Source: CALMKX01 sp036274895 (lineage in GTDB: Bacteria; Acidobacteriota; Thermoanaerobaculia; Multivoradales; SZUA-115). From it: DNA of 64,000 nucleotides. The position numbers and the translations under genes are program-made. The DNA is taken from NCBI GenBank assembly GCA_036274895.1, contig DASUEU010000057.1, positions 87,112 to 151,111 on the forward strand, given 5' to 3'. Every line of letters begins with the position of its first letter. The first letter of the stretch is position 1. A model generated the notes under the pieces. That model was not told the origin of the DNA, searched no databases, and was given only the letters and a program-made list of their open reading frames with translations. This document shows positions 1-8,706 of this stretch, piece after piece.

Positions 1-3000
1 CCGAGCCGGTGCCCGCAGCGCTCGAAGTGCCGGCCTCTCCCGCCGCTGCGGGCCCCTCCGGCCCCGCTCGCCCGGGCGGCAAGCTGCGGCTGGCCGACCT
101 CGGCGGGCTCGACGGGCCAGCCCCTCCGAGCCGGGCGGCGAGGGCGGCGCCGGCCGCGGTGGGGGAGGTGGCGGCCCTGGTCAAGGGCCGGCTGTCGGAG
201 CTGCTCGGCCTGCCGGCCGAGGAGATCCCCGAGGACCGCCCCTTCGGCGAGCTGGGTCTGGACTCGATCTTCGGCCTCGAGCTGATGCGGCAGGTCAACG
301 CCGTCTTCGCCCTCGACCTCAAGGCCGGCGAGCTCTACCAGCACGACACCGTGGCCAGGCTCTGCCGCTACGTCGAGGCGCAGCGGGCCGGCGCGGAGGG
401 GGCGCCGTCCGGGGCGCCGTCCGGGGTGCCTTCCGGGGCGGCGGCCGGGAGTGCCACGGCCGAGCTTTCAGCCCTCCTGGCCGAGGTGCTCGGCCGTCCG
501 GTGGACGCCGCGGGGAGCTTCCCCGAGACCCTGACCTCCTTCGAGATGCTGCGTGTGGTGCACGTCCTCGAGAAGCGCTGGGGCGCCCTGCAGAAGACCC
601 TGCTCTTCGACCAGCCCACCCTGGGCGAGCTGGCCCGCTTCCTCGCCGGCCGGGCGCGCCGGGCCGCGCCGCCGCCGGCCGTGGCGCCGCCTCGCCCCCG
701 GCCGGCGGCCGGCGACGGGGCCGAGCCGCGGGCCCTCCTGGTGAGGCGCCAGGACCTCGAAGCCCGGCCCGAGCTCGCCGAGCGGGTGGCGGAGCTCGAC
801 CGGCACTTCGGCATGGAGAGCGGCCTGGCCGGACGGGACATCGCGCCGTGGGTCTTCTTCGGCGCCCGCCGCAGGGCCTACCTCAAGGTCTCCCGGCGCG
901 ATCGCCTGCACCTCGCCTGGAGCGCCGTGGGCCCTCCGGCCGAGCTGCCCGCCCTGGCCGCGGAGTGGGTGCGCTTCGCCCGCGAGCGGGGCTTCGAGGC
1001 CTGCCTGTTGTCGCTCGCGCCGCTCGAGGAAGCCGCGGGCGTCCGCTTCACCGCCACACCGTTCGGGGTGGTGCAGCGCCTGGAGGGGCTCGATCGCTTC
1101 CGGCTCGAGGGCGGGGCGATGCGGCGGCTGCGCTACCTGGTGAGCCGGTTCGAGAGCGCCGGCACGGCGAGCGTCGAGGAGCACCGCTCGGGCGCCGACC
1201 CGGCGATCGACCGCGAGATCGCCGCCCTGGTCGACCGCTGGAGCGCCGGCAAGACGATGGTCAACCGCTACGTCGGGCGGGTGCGGCGGGAGATCGAGCG
1301 GGGCGTGCTCGACCCCCGGCACCGCATCTTCCTGACCCGCCTCGACGGCCGGCTGGTCAACGCCGTGATCATCACCCGCCTGCCCTCCGAGAGCAGCTAC
1401 CTGCTCGACCTCGAGCTCTACCCCCCGGACATGCCCCTGGGCGGCCTCGAGCTGGCGATCACCCGCATCTTCGCCCGCCTGGTCGAGGAGGGCTCGACGA
1501 GCTTCAGCTTCGGCGCCAGCTTCGGGGTCAAGGTCTGTGAGTCGCCGAACCCGGACCCCGAGCTGGCCGCGGCGCTCGCCGACCTCAAGGCCCGCGGGCT
1601 CTTCGACGGTGAGGGGAACTTCCGCTTCAAGAACAAGTTCCGGCCCCGGAACCTCCCCCTCTACCTGTGCGCCGAGGCCGGCCGCAGCCCCGACCCGGGG
1701 GCCTTGATCCTCGCCATCGCCGAGCCCGACGTCGCGGAGCCCGACGTCGCCGAGCCCGATGTTGCCAAGCCCGGGGACACCGGCGCCCCCGAGCCGGCCG
1801 GCCGCGAGGCCCGGCTCGCCGCCCACGGCTACAACCCCCTGCGCCTGCCTCGGCGGGAGGTGGACTTCGACCTGGTGACCGACTCCTGGGCCGAGCTGGA
1901 GGCCCCCTTCGTCGAGCGGCGCATGGCGGAGCTGCGGGCCCGGGCGGCGGAGCGGGGGAGCTTCGAGCCCGACTGGCCGGCCTTGCTGGGCGTCGAGCAC
2001 GCCTTCGCCTTCCGCTCCGGGCGGGCCGCCGAGGCGGCGCTGGTGCGGGCCCTCTCGGGCCGGGGAACGCGGGTGCTGGGGGCCGCCCCCTTTCCCAGCT
2101 GGCGGCTGAGCCTCGCCGAGCACGGCTTCGAGCTGGTCGAGCTCGAGCCCGCGCCCACCCTGGCCGGACCCTTCCGCGGCGAGCTGGACCTCGGCCGGCT
2201 CGAGGCCGCGCTCGCGGCCGGCGCGGAGAGGCTCGCCTTCGTCGTTCTCGAGGCCTCGAACAACGCCTGGGGCGGCCACCCCTTCTCGCTCGCCCACCTC
2301 CGCCGGGTGCGGCAGCGGACGGCGGCCCGGGGCGTGCCCCTGGTGCTCGACGCCACCCGCCTGCTCGAGAATGCCTGTTCGATCACCGAGCACGAGGCGG
2401 GGGAGCGGGGCCGCGGGGTCTGGGAGGTGGTGGGGGAGGTGCTGGCCCTGGTCGACGCTTGCACCTGGAGCCTGTCGAAGGACTTCGGCATCGACGGCGG
2501 GGGCCTGGTGGCGATCCGGGACCGCGAGCTCGCCCAGCTGCTCGGCGAGCGCCTCGCCCTCTGCGGCGAGGAGCTCAACCTCTCGAGCCGGAGGCTCCTG
2601 GCCCTGGCCCTGGAGGACCGGCAGGGAGCCCTCGCCGGGGTGCGCCGCCGCCGGGCCGCCGTCGAGCATCTCGGCCGCCGGCTCGGCGAGGCGGGCTGGC
2701 CCCTGGCCTCGGCCCCCGGGGCCCACGCCGTGCTGCTCGAGGTGGGCCGCCTGCCCGAGCTGGCGGGGCATCGCCAGCCCGTGGCCTCCTTCCTCGCCTG
2801 GCTCTACCGGGAGGCCGGCGTGCGGGCAGCGCCCCACCTGGCAGCGAGCGGCTCGCCCCTGGCCGGCGCGGTGCGCCTGGCCGTGCCGGTGGGCGTGGGC
2901 TTCGAGGAGGTCGAAGCCGTGGCCGAGCGGCTGGTTTCCTGCTGGCAGCGGCGTGGCGAGATCCCGGACCTGGTCGCGGTCGAGGCGGCCCCGGGCCTCT

Positions 3001-3932
3001 CCGGCGCCGCCGCCGGCTACCACCCGGCCGAGCGGGTGCCGGCGGTGATCGCCCAGGCCCTGCGCGAGGCCAGGAGGGCCCGCGACCAGAACCTCGAGAT
3101 CCTCGCCGAGCACTGCCCGGGGGTCGAACGGCGGCTGGTGCGCCACGAGCACGGTGTGGCCGAGGTCTTCCTCGCCGGCCGCGGGCCGAGCGTGGTGCTG
3201 ATGCATCCCTTCAACATTGGCGCCGGCCTCTTCCTGCGCCAGCTCGAGGGCCTGCGAGGCCGGCTGCGGCTGGTGGTGGTGCACCACCCCGGCGTGGGTG
3301 CGTCGCGCAGCACCGGCGACCTCGACCTCGCGGCGCTGGCGGATCTCTGCCGGGGTGTGCTCGGGGAGATCGGGGTCGCTGCGCCCCTGCACCTGGTCGG
3401 GGCCTCCTTCGGCGGCCTCCTCGCCCAGACCTTCGCCCTCTGCCATCCCGCGGACTGCGCTTCGCTCACCCTGGTGTGCAGCTCCCACAAGGCCGGCAAC
3501 CGTTCCGGCCCGATCAGCCCCCTCGTCCAGGTGGTGACCGAGGACTTCGACCGCCTGCTCGCCGGCACCGGCTCGCCTCGCCTGGCCGCCGAGCGAGCGG
3601 CGATCACCGAGCTGCTGCTCGCGGCCGAGAGCATGGACCCGCAGACCGGCCTGCGCTACCTGGACGTCTTCGAAGGCAGCCCGGGCCTGCGCGAGCGCCT
3701 TCCCGAGCTCACCGTGCCCACCCTCGTCATCCAGGGCGCGCAGGACTCGGTGATCGACCTCGAGACCACCCGGCAGCTGCTCGAGGGCATTCCGGGAGCC
3801 CGCTACCTCGAGCTCGCCGAGGCCGGCCACTTCCCCTCCCTGACCCACGCCGAGGAGCTCAACCGGGCCCTCCTCGCCTTCATCACCGAGCAGGAGGCCC
3901 GCCGGCTGCGCCTCGTCGAGGTGAAGCCGTGA
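1..3932 (+). CDS. Polyketide synthase C-terminus: ACP-ACP*-DUF(GNAT-like)-SH (C-S lyase)-TE, 5' end outside the window
   Basis: The reading frame is open to the left edge, so the GTG at 9 is probably internal and the upstream PKS modules lie outside. Residues are numbered from that GTG. A carrier domain (about 50-125) has the GLDSI phosphopantetheine site at Ser86. A second, weaker carrier-like domain (150-215) has TSF at Ser177. Residues 241-556 resemble the GNAT-fold domain of DUF2156/lysyl-PG synthases. Residues 608-980 are a tryptophanase/tyrosine phenol-lyase-type PLP lyase: DATRLLENA, then SLSKDFG with Schiff-base Lys824. Residues 1040-1305 are an alpha/beta-hydrolase thioesterase with GASFGG (Ser1133), Asp1246 and His1274. 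Linkers carry EPDVA and APSG repeats. The order matches the ACP-DUF-SH-TE terminus of leinamycin-type synthases, in which the SH domain cleaves a cysteine-derived C-S (or C-S-S) bond and leaves sulfur on the chain. Equating the GNAT-like domain with that DUF is my inference. The gene overlaps the next by GTGA. Confidence 0.85.
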   Translation, partial: EPVPAALEVPASPAAAGPSGPARPGGKLRLADLGGLDGPAPPSRAARAAPAAVGEVAALVKGRLSELLGLPAEEIPEDRPFGELGLDSIFGLELMRQVNAVFALDLKAGELYQHDTVARLCRYVEAQRAGAEGAPSGAPSGVPSGAAAGSATAELSALLAEVLGRPVDAAGSFPETLTSFEMLRVVHVLEKRWGALQKTLLFDQPTLGELARFLAGRARRAAPPPAVAPPRPRPAAGDGAEPRALLVRRQDLEARPELAERVAELDRHFGMESGLAGRDIAPWVFFGARRRAYLKVSRRDRLHLAWSAVGPPAELPALAAEWVRFARERGFEACLLSLAPLEEAAGVRFTATPFGVVQRLEGLDRFRLEGGAMRRLRYLVSRFESAGTASVEEHRSGADPAIDREIAALVDRWSAGKTMVNRYVGRVRREIERGVLDPRHRIFLTRLDGRLVNAVIITRLPSESSYLLDLELYPPDMPLGGLELAITRIFARLVEEGSTSFSFGASFGVKVCESPNPDPELAAALADLKARGLFDGEGNFRFKNKFRPRNLPLYLCAEAGRSPDPGALILAIAEPDVAEPDVAEPDVAKPGDTGAPEPAGREARLAAHGYNPLRLPRREVDFDLVTDSWAELEAPFVERRMAELRARAAERGSFEPDWPALLGVEHAFAFRSGRAAEAALVRALSGRGTRVLGAAPFPSWRLSLAEHGFELVELEPAPTLAGPFRGELDLGRLEAALAAGAERLAFVVLEASNNAWGGHPFSLAHLRRVRQRTAARGVPLVLDATRLLENACSITEHEAGERGRGVWEVVGEVLALVDACTWSLSKDFGIDGGGLVAIRDRELAQLLGERLALCGEELNLSSRRLLALALEDRQGALAGVRRRRAAVEHLGRRLGEAGWPLASAPGAHAVLLEVGRLPELAGHRQPVASFLAWLYREAGVRAAPHLAASGSPLAGAVRLAVPVGVGFEEVEAVAERLVSCWQRRGEIPDLVAVEAAPGLSGAAAGYHPAERVPAVIAQALREARRARDQNLEILAEHCPGVERRLVRHEHGVAEVFLAGRGPSVVLMHPFNIGAGLFLRQLEGLRGRLRLVVVHHPGVGASRSTGDLDLAALADLCRGVLGEIGVAAPLHLVGASFGGLLAQTFALCHPADCASLTLVCSSHKAGNRSGPISPLVQVVTEDFDRLLAGTGSPRLAAERAAITELLLAAESMDPQTGLRYLDVFEGSPGLRERLPELTVPTLVIQGAQDSVIDLETTRQLLEGIPGARYLELAEAGHFPSLTHAEELNRALLAFITEQEARRLRLVEVKP

Positions 3933-4876
3933 GCGCCGAGCTCGCCAGCCTCGACGCCACGGCGACCCTCCGGCTGGTGACCGTCACCCCCGGCATGTGC
4001 GGGCCGACCACCCTGCTCGCCGGTCGGGTGGGGGACTGGACCTGGGAGACGGTGAGCCAGCTGTGCGGTATCGACGTGCTCCGGGCCCGGCTGCCGACCG
4101 GCGAGCCGACCTACCTGGCCTTCACCTACCTGCACCTCGCCTCCACCCCCTCGCTGTGGCCGGCAGCGCTGGCCTTCGGCGACCGACTGGAGGTGGTCTC
4201 GCGCCCCTTCGATTTCGGCAGCGAGTCCGTGCTGACCGTACACCGGCTGCGCCGCCTGGACGGGGAGGAGGGGGCGCCCCGGCTTCTCGCCGCCGAGGAG
4301 CCCTACCTCGCGCCCCTCGACGGCTGCCTCTACGTCGAGAGCTTCAACCGCTGGGTCTGCCGCAGCCGGCCGGAGAGCAACGAGGACCTGGTGCGTGCCT
4401 CGCCCGCCGGCTTCCGCCATCGCCACCTGCCGAGCCTGCCCGAGCCCTTCTCGCCCCGCCTGGTCTGCCAGCGGGCGCGGCGCCTCTCGACCTTCCGCCC
4501 CCGGGAGGCGGCGGACGAGCCGCTCGGCCCGGGCGAGGTGTGCTGGCAGGTCGAGCTCGACCCCAGCCGGGACTTGAACGCCGTGGGCCTGGTCTACTTC
4601 GCCGCCTACTTCGCCCTGCTCGACGGCGCCCTGCTGCGCTTCTACCGCCGGCTGGGCCGCTCCGACGCGGCCTTCCTGCGGCGGGTGGTGCTCGACCAGA
4701 AGCTCTGCTACCTGGGCAACGCCGAGGGCGACGCCGCCCTGACCTTGACGGTCCGCGGCCGGCGCGCGGCGGGGCGGCCGCCCCGCGAGGTCTTCGACGT
4801 GGTCTTCGCCGATCGAGAGCGCACCGTCGCCCTCGCCACCGTGGAGATCGCCAGCGGAGGGGAGCATGGCGCCTGA
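3929..4876 (+). CDS. LnmK-type bifunctional acyltransferase/decarboxylase (double hot-dog)
   Basis: A 315-residue protein starting at a GTG that overlaps the PKS stop by 4 nt. Two hot-dog-like halves can be seen: about 10-150 (GMCGPTTLLAGRVGDW ... YLHLAS) and 175-310 (EVCWQVELDPSRDLNAVGLVYFAAYFALLDGALL). The second half has the typical thioesterase-like Asn/Gly-x-hydrophobic-Phe turn. Length and composition fit the LnmK/Pnap_2097 family. In leinamycin biosynthesis LnmK loads methylmalonyl-CoA, decarboxylates it and yields propionyl-S-ACP for beta-branching. Its place before an ACP and an HMG-CoA-synthase homologue fits that job. A plain FabZ/thioesterase role is the alternative. Confidence 0.72.
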   Translation: MSAELASLDATATLRLVTVTPGMCGPTTLLAGRVGDWTWETVSQLCGIDVLRARLPTGEPTYLAFTYLHLASTPSLWPAALAFGDRLEVVSRPFDFGSESVLTVHRLRRLDGEEGAPRLLAAEEPYLAPLDGCLYVESFNRWVCRSRPESNEDLVRASPAGFRHRHLPSLPEPFSPRLVCQRARRLSTFRPREAADEPLGPGEVCWQVELDPSRDLNAVGLVYFAAYFALLDGALLRFYRRLGRSDAAFLRRVVLDQKLCYLGNAEGDAALTLTVRGRRAAGRPPREVFDVVFADRERTVALATVEIASGGEHGA

Positions 4877-5126
4877 GGCGGTGCGCGCCGAGGTGGTGCG
4901 GGCCGTCGAGGCGGCGATCGTCGCCATCCTGCCCGAGCTGTCGGCGGGGGCGATCCCCCATCACCGCCACCTGCGGGAGCTGGGGGCGGACTCGGTCGAT
5001 CGGGTGGAGATCCTGCTCGGCGCCCTCGACCGGCTGGGCCTCGACGAGCCGCTGGCCCGCTTCAGCGCCGTGCCCGACGTGGCGTCCCTGATCGACCTGC
5101 TCTGGCAGCGGAAGCTCGCCTCGTGA
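4866..5126 (+). CDS. Donor acyl carrier protein of the beta-branching cassette
   Basis: An 86-residue free-standing ACP. The ELGADSVDRVEIL segment has the Asp-Ser phosphopantetheine site followed by DRVE, the signature of the donor ACPs that feed HMG-CoA-synthase homologues. It overlaps the LnmK-type gene by 11 nt and the HMGS gene by GTGA, so translation is coupled. By position it is the likely acceptor of the propionyl unit made by the LnmK homologue; this is inference. Confidence 0.88.
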   Translation: MAPEAVRAEVVRAVEAAIVAILPELSAGAIPHHRHLRELGADSVDRVEILLGALDRLGLDEPLARFSAVPDVASLIDLLWQRKLAS

Positions 5127-6373
5127 CGGCGCAGCCCATCGAGGGGGTCGGCATCGAGGCCCTGAACGTCTACTGCGGCGTGGCCGCGATCCCGGTGCGC
5201 GCTCTCTTCGAGGGCCGGGGCCTGGACCTCGGCCGCCTGCCCAACCTGGCCATGCGCGAGCGGGCCATCGCCCTTCCCTGTGAGGATCCGGTGACCAACG
5301 CGGTCAACGCCGCCCGGCCCCTGCTCGCCGCGCTGGGGCCGGAGGTGCTGGCCACCATCGAGATCCTGATCGTGGCCAGCGAGTCCGGCATCGACCTCTC
5401 GAAGTCGATCGCCTCCTACGTCCACGAGCACCTCGGCCTGTCGCGGCAGTGCCGCACGGTCGAGATGAAGCAGGCCTGCTACTCGGCGGTGGCGGCCCTG
5501 CAGCTCGCGGCCTCCTACGTCGCCTCGGGGGTCTCGCCCGGTGCCCGCGTGCTGGTGATCGCCGCCGACGTGTCGCTGGTCGATGCCCGCGCCGAGTACG
5601 CCGAGCCGGCCATGGGCACCGGCGCGGCGGCCCTGCTGGTGAGCGACCGGCCGCGCGTGCTGCGCCTCGACCTGGGCGCCTTCGGCCTGTGCAGCTTCGA
5701 GACCATGGACTCGGCGCGGCCGACGCCGCAGCTCGACGTGGCCGACGTGGACGGCTCCCTCTTCGCCTACCTCGACTGCCTGAGCGCGAGCTTCGCCGAC
5801 TACTGCCGGCGGGTCGAAGGCGCGGACTTCGTCTCGACCTTCGACTTCCTGGCCTTCCACACCCCCTTCGCCGGCCTGGTCAAGGCGGCTCACCGGAAGA
5901 TGATGCGCGAGCTCTCCGGGGCCTCGCCCGAGGCGGTCGCCGCCGACTTCGCGGGCCGGGTCGAGCCCTCCCTCGTCTATCCCAGCGTGGTCGGCAACCT
6001 CTGCGCCGGATCGGTCTTCCTCGCCCTGGCGAGCCTGATCGAGACCGCCCGGCCCGAGCGAGCGGCGAGGGTGGGCCTGTTCTCCTACGGCTCGGGCTGC
6101 GCCTCGGAGTTTTTGAGCGGGGTGGTCGGCCCGGAGGCCGTGGCGGCCCTGGCGCCGCTGGCGATCGGCGAGCGCCTGGCCGGGCGCGTGGCCCTCTCCT
6201 TCGCCGACTACGGCGAGCTGCTGGCGGCCAACCTCTGCTGCCTGGTTCCGGAGCGGGAGCGGCGCGTCGAGCTCGGCCCCTCGCTCGAGCTGCTCGAGCG
6301 GCTGGGCGAGCGCCCCGAGCTGCTGGTGCTCACCGAGATCCGCGATTTCCACCGCAAGTACCGCTGGGCCTGA
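5123..6373 (+). CDS. HMG-CoA-synthase homologue (HCS) for polyketide beta-branching
   Basis: A 416-residue protein of normal HCS length. The nucleophile region VEMKQACYSA puts the catalytic Cys at about 119. The FLAFHTPFAGLVKAAHRKM segment supplies the His at about 246 and the conserved CoA/ACP-binding Lys and Arg. FSYGSGCASEF near 330 is the conserved glycine-rich C-terminal motif. In trans-AT PKS clusters this enzyme condenses an acyl-ACP donor with the beta-keto group of the ACP-bound chain, giving a beta-carboxyalkyl branch precursor. It starts at a GTG overlapping the upstream ACP. The partner enoyl-CoA hydratases are not in the window. Confidence 0.92.
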   Translation: MTAQPIEGVGIEALNVYCGVAAIPVRALFEGRGLDLGRLPNLAMRERAIALPCEDPVTNAVNAARPLLAALGPEVLATIEILIVASESGIDLSKSIASYVHEHLGLSRQCRTVEMKQACYSAVAALQLAASYVASGVSPGARVLVIAADVSLVDARAEYAEPAMGTGAAALLVSDRPRVLRLDLGAFGLCSFETMDSARPTPQLDVADVDGSLFAYLDCLSASFADYCRRVEGADFVSTFDFLAFHTPFAGLVKAAHRKMMRELSGASPEAVAADFAGRVEPSLVYPSVVGNLCAGSVFLALASLIETARPERAARVGLFSYGSGCASEFLSGVVGPEAVAALAPLAIGERLAGRVALSFADYGELLAANLCCLVPERERRVELGPSLELLERLGERPELLVLTEIRDFHRKYRWA

Positions 6374-6391
6374 CCCGGGCGAGGAGGACGG

Positions 6392-6631
6392 ATGCACGAA
6401 GAACAGTGGCTGGCAGTGATCGACAAGCACGTGGCGACGGTGGCGCCGGAGCTCGCCGGGGGACTCTCCACCCTGGACTGCTCGCTCGCCGACCTGGGCC
6501 TCAACAGCATCGACCGCGCCGAGGTGACGACCCTGCTGATGGAGGAGTTCGGGGTGGCCCCGCCGATCCACGAGCTGGGCGGGGTGAGCGACCTGCGCTC
6601 GCTGGTCACCCTGCTCGGCCGCTACCTGTGA
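6392..6631 (+). CDS. Second donor acyl carrier protein
   Basis: A 79-residue ACP with LGLNSIDRAEVTTLLMEEFG. Ser carries the phosphopantetheine, and the SIDRAEV signature again marks a donor ACP of an HCS cassette. An AGGAGG-type ribosome site lies just before the ATG. It sits 18 nt after the HCS gene and 10 nt before the ketosynthase, so it probably receives malonyl/acetyl from that ketosynthase. It is distinct from the ADSVDRVE-type ACP upstream. Confidence 0.88.
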   Translation: MHEEQWLAVIDKHVATVAPELAGGLSTLDCSLADLGLNSIDRAEVTTLLMEEFGVAPPIHELGGVSDLRSLVTLLGRYL

Positions 6632-6641
6632 GGAGAGCCGG

Positions 6642-7877
6642 GTGGCCGACGCGGTGGTGATCACCGGCCTGGGGGTGGTCTCGGCGGTGGGAGTCGGTCT
6701 CGACGCCTTCCGCGCCGCCCTCGAGTCCGGGCACTCGGCGCTCGCGGGCGCCGGCGCTCCGGCGGAGGTCGAGCTGGGGGGCTTCGACCTGGAAGCGGCG
6801 ATGGCGGCGCGGCCTGCGGGCAGCGAGCCGCTGCGCGCCCGGGTGCAGCGCCTGGGCCGGCGGGGGCCGCCGGGCGTGCGGCTGGCCCTGGCGGCAGCCC
6901 TCGAGGCCTGGGAGGGGGCCGGCCTCGACACCTCTCGGCCGGCGCCCGAGGAGGCCAGCCTGGTGGTGGCGGGCAACAACCTCCACGGCCGCCTCGGCTG
7001 GGAGCAGCGGGCGAGCTGGGAGAGGAACCCGGCCTTCGTCTCGCCACGCCTGGCCCTCCAGTTCCAGGACACCGACCTGGTCGGGGTGCTGAGCGAGGCA
7101 TTGGAGCTGCGCGGCGAGGGCTCGACCGTCGGCGGCGCTTCGGCGAGCGGCAACCTGGCCCTGCTCCACGGCCGCCGGCTGCTGGCCGCGGGCGACGCTC
7201 GCGTCTGCCTGGTGGTGGGCCCGATGAGCGATCTCTCGCCGCTCGAGAAGCAGAGCTTCCGCAACCTCGGGGCGATGACCGAGCCGGGGGAGTGCCGGCC
7301 CTTCGACCGCGCCAGCCGAGGCTTCGCCTACGGCCAGGGCACCGCCGCCGTGGTGCTGGAGCCGGAGGCTGCGGCCCTGCGCCGCGGTGCCCGGGTCCTC
7401 GCCGAGCTCGCCGCCGGCGCCCTGGCCCTCGACGGCCGGGCCCTGGCCGACCCCACCGTGGCGGGTGAGGTGCGGGTGATGCGAGAAGCCCTGCGCCGGG
7501 CCGGCCGCTCGGCGGCCGAGGTCTCCTACGTCAATGCCCACGGCACCGGCTCGCCGCTCGGCGACGCGGTGGAGGCGCGCGCCCTCGCCGAGGTCTTCGC
7601 CGGTGTGCAGCCCGGTCCCTGGATCAACAGCACCAAGGCCCTGACCGGGCACTGCCTCTCCGCCGCCGGCGTCATCGAGGCGGTGGCCACGGTGCTCGCC
7701 CTGCGAGATGGCCGGGTCCACGCGAACCCCGGCCTCAGGGAGCCGATCGAGCCACGGCTGCGCTTCGTCGGTCGCCGCGCCGAGCAGGGGGAGCTGCGCC
7801 TGGCGCTGTCGAACGGCTTCGGTTTCGGCGGCATCAACAGTTCGCTCGTGCTGGCGAGGAGATCCTCGGCATCCTGA
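6642..7877 (+). CDS. Decarboxylating ketosynthase of the HCS cassette (active-site Cys replaced by Ser)
   Basis: A 411-residue free-standing KS starting at GTG after a GGAGAG site. The nucleophile elbow reads TVGGASASGN, so Ser167 replaces the condensing Cys. The two His motifs, NAHGTGS and NSTKALTGHC, and the C-terminal GFGFGGIN are intact. This is the pattern of KS(S) enzymes in beta-branching cassettes, which decarboxylate malonyl-ACP to acetyl-ACP and do not condense. It is the last gene of the polyketide block: a 160-nt gap and unrelated secreted proteins follow. Confidence 0.92.
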   Translation: MADAVVITGLGVVSAVGVGLDAFRAALESGHSALAGAGAPAEVELGGFDLEAAMAARPAGSEPLRARVQRLGRRGPPGVRLALAAALEAWEGAGLDTSRPAPEEASLVVAGNNLHGRLGWEQRASWERNPAFVSPRLALQFQDTDLVGVLSEALELRGEGSTVGGASASGNLALLHGRRLLAAGDARVCLVVGPMSDLSPLEKQSFRNLGAMTEPGECRPFDRASRGFAYGQGTAAVVLEPEAAALRRGARVLAELAAGALALDGRALADPTVAGEVRVMREALRRAGRSAAEVSYVNAHGTGSPLGDAVEARALAEVFAGVQPGPWINSTKALTGHCLSAAGVIEAVATVLALRDGRVHANPGLREPIEPRLRFVGRRAEQGELRLALSNGFGFGGINSSLVLARRSSAS

Positions 7878-8037
7878 GCACTATTGAGCAGACCGTTTCC
7901 CCGCGCTCCGGTACAACTCCACCAGACGCAACGTTGCCATTTCCGATGCTCCACGAGATCGATCGCTGAGGATCGAGTGGCATTGCGCGTGGTCCCGCGG
8001 GGCCACTTCAACCACGGAACGAAAAGGAGAGCACACC

Positions 8038-8676
8038 GTGAGCAAGTCGAAAGTTCTTGGTCTGATGGCCTTCGCGCTCCTCTTGACGGCGGCAACGGCA
8101 CAGGCGCAGCTCCTGGGCAAGGAGGCCCAGCTCTTCGTGCCCATCAAGTCCCTCGGCTCGGACGCCCACTACCAGGACCACGAGCGGTTCGCCATCGGCG
8201 ACGCGGTGACTCCGGAAGGCGCGCTGAGCGAAGGCATGATCCTGGGCCCGACCCGGGCCGGCAGCACCGTGTTGGGTGGACCGGGCGGCCGCTGGTTCGC
8301 CGGGGGCAAGGCGCTGGTGATCGTCAACGGCAGGGCCTCGATCCAGACCACCGGCAGCAAGATCGACGACATCCCGGCCGGCTCGGGCTATTCCGCGACC
8401 TTCAAGATCCCGGTCTCCGAGATCCAGTTCGAGGTGGTCGCCGGCTCGGAGCTGGACATCGAGGTCCAGGGCCTCTACATGCGGCGCCCGCTGGCAGCTC
8501 CGCAGGTCTTCCACGTCAACCCCGGCAGCAACCTGTTCAAGTTCGGCACCAACGGCGTGTTCTGGGACACCATCCAGATCCGGTCCGTCAAGGACAGCGC
8601 AGGCTGGGGTCTGGACAACATCGGGGTCGGCGGCGTGATGCTGGCGCGCCCGGTGGTGTGCCGGGAAGTGAACTGA
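8038..8676 (+). CDS. Secreted protein of unknown function
   Basis: A 212-residue protein starting at GTG with a good AAAAGGAGA ribosome site 8 nt upstream. The N-terminus (SKSKVLGLMAFALLLTAATAQAQ) is a clear Sec signal peptide with predicted cleavage near residue 23. The mature part is beta-rich, without cysteines until a single one near the C-terminus. I do not recognise a family. The 160-nt gap before it holds a GC hairpin (GTGGTCCC/GGGGCCAC, around 7991-8008), and the gene starts a new transcription unit of exported proteins. Confidence 0.75.
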   Translation: MSKSKVLGLMAFALLLTAATAQAQLLGKEAQLFVPIKSLGSDAHYQDHERFAIGDAVTPEGALSEGMILGPTRAGSTVLGGPGGRWFAGGKALVIVNGRASIQTTGSKIDDIPAGSGYSATFKIPVSEIQFEVVAGSELDIEVQGLYMRRPLAAPQVFHVNPGSNLFKFGTNGVFWDTIQIRSVKDSAGWGLDNIGVGGVMLARPVVCREVN

Positions 8677-8706
8677 CGCCGCTGCTCCCGCCTCCCGCTG
8701 CCGACC

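Noticed and set aside
468..3848. Very long open frame antisense to the PKS gene (1126 residues) and similar long frames opposite other genes
   Set aside because: High-GC codon bias keeps antisense frames open. The predicted peptides are low-complexity Gly/Arg/Ala/Leu without domains, whereas the plus strand has clear catalytic motifs.
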